This document shows positions 60,971 through 64,000 of a stretch of 64,000 nt of DNA, piece after piece (within the stretch, counting starts at the first letter, position 1; every line of letters starts with the position of its first letter). This DNA is from Clostridiaceae bacterium (GTDB taxonomy: Bacteria > Bacillota > Clostridia > Saccharofermentanales > Saccharofermentanaceae): the NCBI GenBank assembly GCA_012729635.1, contig JAAYCT010000016.1, positions 1-64,000 of the forward strand, read 5' to 3'. A program made the position numbers and the translations under genes. The notes beneath the pieces were generated by a model, which did no database searches, was not told the DNA's origin, and was given only the letters and a program-made list of their open reading frames with translations.

Positions 60971-62182
60971 TTAAGCGCGAATTCGATCGATCAACTCACG
61001 GAGTTCCTTCGATCCGTAAATCTTCGGGACGGGATAGAAGGGGTTGGCTTCCCGAAGTGCCCAGTCGATCATCTTTGGAATATCCTCGTCGCGGATTTCC
61101 GTGATCCGATCGGGGATATTCAGTGCCCGGTTCAGACGTATAATCGCTTCGATAAATACAGAAGCGGCTTCGGAATCGGTTTGACCTTCGACGGCAAGGC
61201 CTGCGGCACAGGCAAGCTCAGAAAGCTTTTTGTGTACAATTTTTCCGTAATAGTCGAGCGCCTTGGGAAGGATGACGGCATTTGCGAGCCCGTGCGGTAT
61301 TCGGTAAAGACCGCCGAGCGTGTGTGCGATCGGGTGAATATAATTGAGCCCCGATCGTGTAAACGCAACCCCGGCCAAATAGGAAGCGGTCAGCATGTTT
61401 TGGCGTGCGGCAAGGTCATTTCCGTTTTCAAAAACAACCGGAAGATTCTGAAAAATAAGCGCAACCGTTTCTTTGCAGTAGCGCCTGCACCTCGTCGAAA
61501 CAAAGCGGCACAGGTACGACTCAACGGCATGCGTCAGTGCATCCATACCCGTCGCGGCGGTCACACTCGGCGGTAACCCGACGGTAAGTTCCGGATCCAG
61601 AACGGCAAATCGGGGAATAAGGGGAAGATCGGAAATGGCATATTTTCTGTGCGTTTCGGAATCGGTAACCACGGCGACAATCGTCGCTTCGGAGCCGGTT
61701 CCCGCCGTTGTCGGAATCGCGATAACGGTAGGCGTCCTTCGAATAACCTTAAGAAAACCGCCGAGCCGGGCCAGGGATTTTTTGGGGCGGGCAATGCGTG
61801 CCGCAGCGGCTTTGGCCGCGTCCATGACCGAGCCGCCGCCGATCGCCACAAAAGCGCGACATGATTTTTCAATAAAGAAGTTTCGAAGCGTCTCCACCGT
61901 TTCGGTTGACGGGTTTGCCTCGACGGCGTCAAAAACATGATAGGCGATGTGCGCTTCATTCAGCGTTTTTAACAAACGGTCCGCCAGCCCGATCTTGATC
62001 AGCTGTTGATCGGTGACAACCAAAACCGGTGATATTTTTTCCGCGTGAAGAATCTCCGGCAACTTCGCGATGGATCCGGGGCCTTTGAGTATTTGCGGCT
62101 CCCGCCAGGGAAGCAATCGGCTTCCGTAATAAAAGCAAAATTGAAAAATTCGATAAGTGATGTTTTTTAGGATCCGTACCAT
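60971..62182 (-). CDS. Iron-containing alcohol dehydrogenase
   Basis: A 403-residue group III dehydrogenase. The NAD loop is GGGSVMDAAKA, the family signature IPTTAGTGSEAT is present, and metal ligands are in DALTHAVESY (Asp/His), HPIAHTLGG and IPHGLANAV. The second of two adjacent ATGs (62182) is better spaced from GAGG. A first segment of about 40 residues (ITYRIFQFCFYYGSRLLPW) is longer and more hydrophobic than usual. It is the first gene of a pair with the aldehyde dehydrogenase. Confidence 0.92.
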   Translation of the reverse strand: MVRILKNITYRIFQFCFYYGSRLLPWREPQILKGPGSIAKLPEILHAEKISPVLVVTDQQLIKIGLADRLLKTLNEAHIAYHVFDAVEANPSTETVETLRNFFIEKSCRAFVAIGGGSVMDAAKAAAARIARPKKSLARLGGFLKVIRRTPTVIAIPTTAGTGSEATIVAVVTDSETHRKYAISDLPLIPRFAVLDPELTVGLPPSVTAATGMDALTHAVESYLCRFVSTRCRRYCKETVALIFQNLPVVFENGNDLAARQNMLTASYLAGVAFTRSGLNYIHPIAHTLGGLYRIPHGLANAVILPKALDYYGKIVHKKLSELACAAGLAVEGQTDSEAASVFIEAIIRLNRALNIPDRITEIRDEDIPKMIDWALREANPFYPVPKIYGSKELRELIDRIRA

Positions 62183-62320
62183 CATTAACCTCGCAATCTG
62201 TGCCGGAATCGGCGGGCCGCAAGGCGTATGCGGCAATTTGGCGCCTGAATTGAATGTACATCAATAAGGCTGAATGCGCAATGCGGGCGTCAACCTGTCA
62301 TGCATTCACGATTCTTACCG

Positions 62321-62355
62321 AAAAAAATCACGCCGTTTTTGCGGCGCGATTTTTT
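62321..62355. terminator. Terminator, probably for the small membrane protein gene
   Basis: ATCACGCCG pairs with CGGCGCGAT (one mismatch) around a short T-rich loop, flanked by an A run and a T run, so it can work on both strands. On the minus strand it ends the small membrane protein gene before the dehydrogenase pair. Confidence 0.8.
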
Positions 62356-62386
62356 GATTCGATGTTCGGATTTAGGGTCCGGGTTT

Positions 62387-62653
62387 TCAGAAGACATCCT
62401 CGAACGCACCGCTGGCGATCATGGCCGCGAAAACGAACACATAGAGCAAAATTACAATCGCGAATCCGATCAGTCCGAGAATCAGCGATGCCCGTGCCCA
62501 GTTTTTCTTGGATTGCGGAGCATCCGAGCCGAAAGCCCAAACAATCAGCATAATAAAGCCGATTACCGGAAGACCGCTCAGGATAAAGGTGATAATCCAA
62601 TCTCCGATGGATACGGTTTCACTTCTTGCGGGGTAGTTATTTTGTGTAGACAT
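62387..62653 (-). CDS. Small two-span membrane protein
   Basis: An 88-residue protein with membrane segments at about residues 17-40 and 55-80 separated by a polar loop GSDAPQSKKNWARAS. The start MSTQNNYPARSE follows GGAGGG, which decides it over an upstream codon. The family is not known to me. It stands alone. Confidence 0.7.
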   Translation of the reverse strand: MSTQNNYPARSETVSIGDWIITFILSGLPVIGFIMLIVWAFGSDAPQSKKNWARASLILGLIGFAIVILLYVFVFAAMIASGAFEDVF

Positions 62654-62693
62654 AGCACCCTCCTTGCATTTGATAACAAACACCTACATAAAA

Positions 62694-62722
62694 AGATTAC
62701 ACTTTCGGGCCGGTATATGCAA
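62694..62722 (-). promoter_or_regulatory. Promoter of small membrane protein gene
   Basis: On the minus strand TTGCAT (62722-62717), 17 bases, TAATCT (62699-62694). An imperfect palindrome CGGGCC...GGCCCG (62706-62737) covers the -35 and could be an operator or simply a hairpin at the end of the neighbouring exporter transcript. Confidence 0.4.
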
Positions 62723-62816
62723 CATATTTGCGGCCCGGTGGTGATTCATTTTAATATGCGAAAACAAGAAAGTGTTTTTTTTCGAAAAACCGTGAACGAA
62801 TGAGGCCGCTGCTCAG

Positions 62817-64000
62817 TTAAACCGCCTCACCGATCCCGGATCGGAATTGGCTGTGGTATAGCTCGTGATAGAAGCCGCCGGCGGCAAGAAGAGCTTCATG
62901 AGTGCCCTGCTCGACGATTTTACCCCGATCCATGACCAGGATGATATCTGCATCGCGAATGGTTGAGAGACGGTGTGCGATGACAAAGCTCGTGCGTCCG
63001 GAGGTCAGGCGATTCATAGCCTTCTGGATCATAAGCTCGGTACGTGTGTCGACCGAACTGGTCGCTTCATCCAGAATCAGTATTCGGGGATCGGACAGAA
63101 AAGCCCGCGCGATCGTCAGAAGCTGTTTTTGACCTTGCGATAAGTTTTCCGCCTGATCCGTAAGAACGGTATCATAACCGTCCGGAAACGTTCGTATAAA
63201 ATGATCGGCATAGGCCGCACGGGATGCGGCGAGAATGCCTTCCGTGTCCGCTTCCGAGGGTGAAGAGATTCCGTACGCGATATTGTCCCGGATGGTTCCC
63301 GAAAAGAGCCATGTGTCCTGAAGCACCATACCAAAATTTTCGCGGAGATCATCACGCCGAATATCCCGGATATCGATACCGTCGATGGATATTTCCCCCT
63401 CCTGAATGTCGTAGAAACGCATAAGAAGATTGACGAGTGTTGTTTTACCGGCGCCGGTCGGACCGACGATGGCGACCGTCTGCCCCGGCAGAACGTGAAG
63501 ATTTAAATTTTCAATCAGCGGAGCATCTTCCTCGTAGCGAAAACGGACATTCTCGAATCGTATCTCACCGTGAACCTCCGGGATCATTTTTGCCGGGTCT
63601 TTGTCCGGAATCTCTTCCGGGGTATCCATAAGCTCGAAAACCCGCTCCGCGGAAGCAATGGTTGACTGCATGGTATTGATGATGCTTGCGGTCTGTGTAA
63701 TCGGTTGGGTGAATTGCTTCGAGTAGGTAATAAAAGCGGTGATATCACCCAAGGTGAGGTTCCCGCTGATGATTTGGAGACCGCCGACAACACAAAGAAT
63801 AACATAATTCAAATTCTCAATCAGGTGCATCGCAGGCATCACGATTCCCGATACAAATTGGGCCTTGAAAGATGCCCGGAAAAGATGTTTGTTTTCCCGG
63901 TCGAAGTCCTCCTCGGACTGCTTTTGTCGGTTATTCAACCGTACGATCGTCTGACCGGTGTACATTTCTTCGACATGTCCGTTCAGACGACCCGTTGATG
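62817..64000 (-). CDS. ABC exporter subunit, 5' end outside the window
   Basis: The last 394 residues of a half transporter: the final membrane helices (about the first 130 visible residues) and a complete ATPase with Walker A GPTGAGKTT, signature LSQGQ, Walker B LILDEATSSVD and switch histidine IAHRLSTIR. The Gln in the signature with otherwise intact catalytic residues is typical of the active-site subunit of a heterodimeric exporter, as in the second gene of the pair at 26.7-30.3 kb. The partner should lie beyond the window edge on the same strand. Confidence 0.93.
   Translation of the reverse strand, partial: STGRLNGHVEEMYTGQTIVRLNNRQKQSEEDFDRENKHLFRASFKAQFVSGIVMPAMHLIENLNYVILCVVGGLQIISGNLTLGDITAFITYSKQFTQPITQTASIINTMQSTIASAERVFELMDTPEEIPDKDPAKMIPEVHGEIRFENVRFRYEEDAPLIENLNLHVLPGQTVAIVGPTGAGKTTLVNLLMRFYDIQEGEISIDGIDIRDIRRDDLRENFGMVLQDTWLFSGTIRDNIAYGISSPSEADTEGILAASRAAYADHFIRTFPDGYDTVLTDQAENLSQGQKQLLTIARAFLSDPRILILDEATSSVDTRTELMIQKAMNRLTSGRTSFVIAHRLSTIRDADIILVMDRGKIVEQGTHEALLAAGGFYHELYHSQFRSGIGEAV

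Overview
The window looks like a chromosome segment of an anaerobic Gram-positive bacterium, most likely a Clostridia-type member of the Bacillota. The signs are strong GGAGG-type ribosome binding sites, sigmaA-type promoters (several with an extended TGN -10), many Cys-lipobox lipoproteins, a type II fatty acid synthesis cluster, a V-type ATPase carrying the Na+-site residues of the Enterococcus enzyme, GTP-type PEP carboxykinase and Firmicutes-style LexA boxes. Base composition is moderate, apart from an AT-rich patch at about 1.7-4.8 kb. The genus cannot be told from the sequence alone.

Layout. 0-1.66 kb: an IS110-family insertion sequence with a structured leader that may be its bridge RNA. 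1.8-4.8 kb: an AT-rich cassette of an ABC exporter and a radical SAM/SPASM peptide maturase, with no obvious precursor. 4.8-7.4 kb: an ABC-2 transporter plus TetR regulator behind a promoter overlapped by a perfect 20-bp palindrome. 7.7 kb: a small zinc-ribbon protein. 8.4-12.2 kb: an operon of a lipoprotein, two membrane proteins, an ABC ATPase and an anchored extracytoplasmic protein. 12.4-13.8 kb: tyrS. 13.9-16.1 kb: ablB-ablA for the osmolyte N-epsilon-acetyl-beta-lysine. 16.3-18.0 kb: a polytopic YfhO-like protein.

18.1-26.6 kb holds fatty acid synthesis. fabD diverges from fabH-(fabK remnant)-fabG-fabF-accB-fabZ-accC-accDA. The divergent promoter region carries two FabT-like operators, and AccD and AccA are fused. 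26.7-30.3 kb: a heterodimeric ABC exporter. 30.4-32.2 kb: three tandem related lipoproteins. 32.3 kb: a PfkB-type sugar-phosphate kinase. 33.3-35.4 kb: a two-gene radical SAM plus DUF4130 operon whose promoter is flanked by two LexA boxes. This is the strongest lead to a poorly described system, apparently a DNA-damage response. Next come an aldo/keto reductase and shikimate kinase.

37.1-45.7 kb: a nine-gene V-ATPase operon (H/G-I-K-E-C-F-A-B-D, minus strand) in which subunit I is split by a one-base frameshift in a run of five G/C. 45.9-48.9 kb: a YtrA-type GntR regulator and ABC transporter with a likely autoregulatory operator. 49-53.3 kb: an unrecognised protein, a ferredoxin-type aldo/keto reductase, an ECF S component with DUF1893, and an extended SDR. 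53.4-55.4 kb: a GNAT acetyltransferase and a flavoprotein disulfide reductase. 55.6 kb: tRNA-Ala(CGC) next to a large inverted repeat. 56-57.9 kb: pckA, whose promoter abuts a MITE-like element with 23-bp inverted ends. 58.6-62.7 kb: a GlsB-type membrane protein, a lipoprotein, an aldehyde and an alcohol dehydrogenase, and a small membrane protein. 62.8-64 kb: the 3' part of another ABC exporter running off the window.
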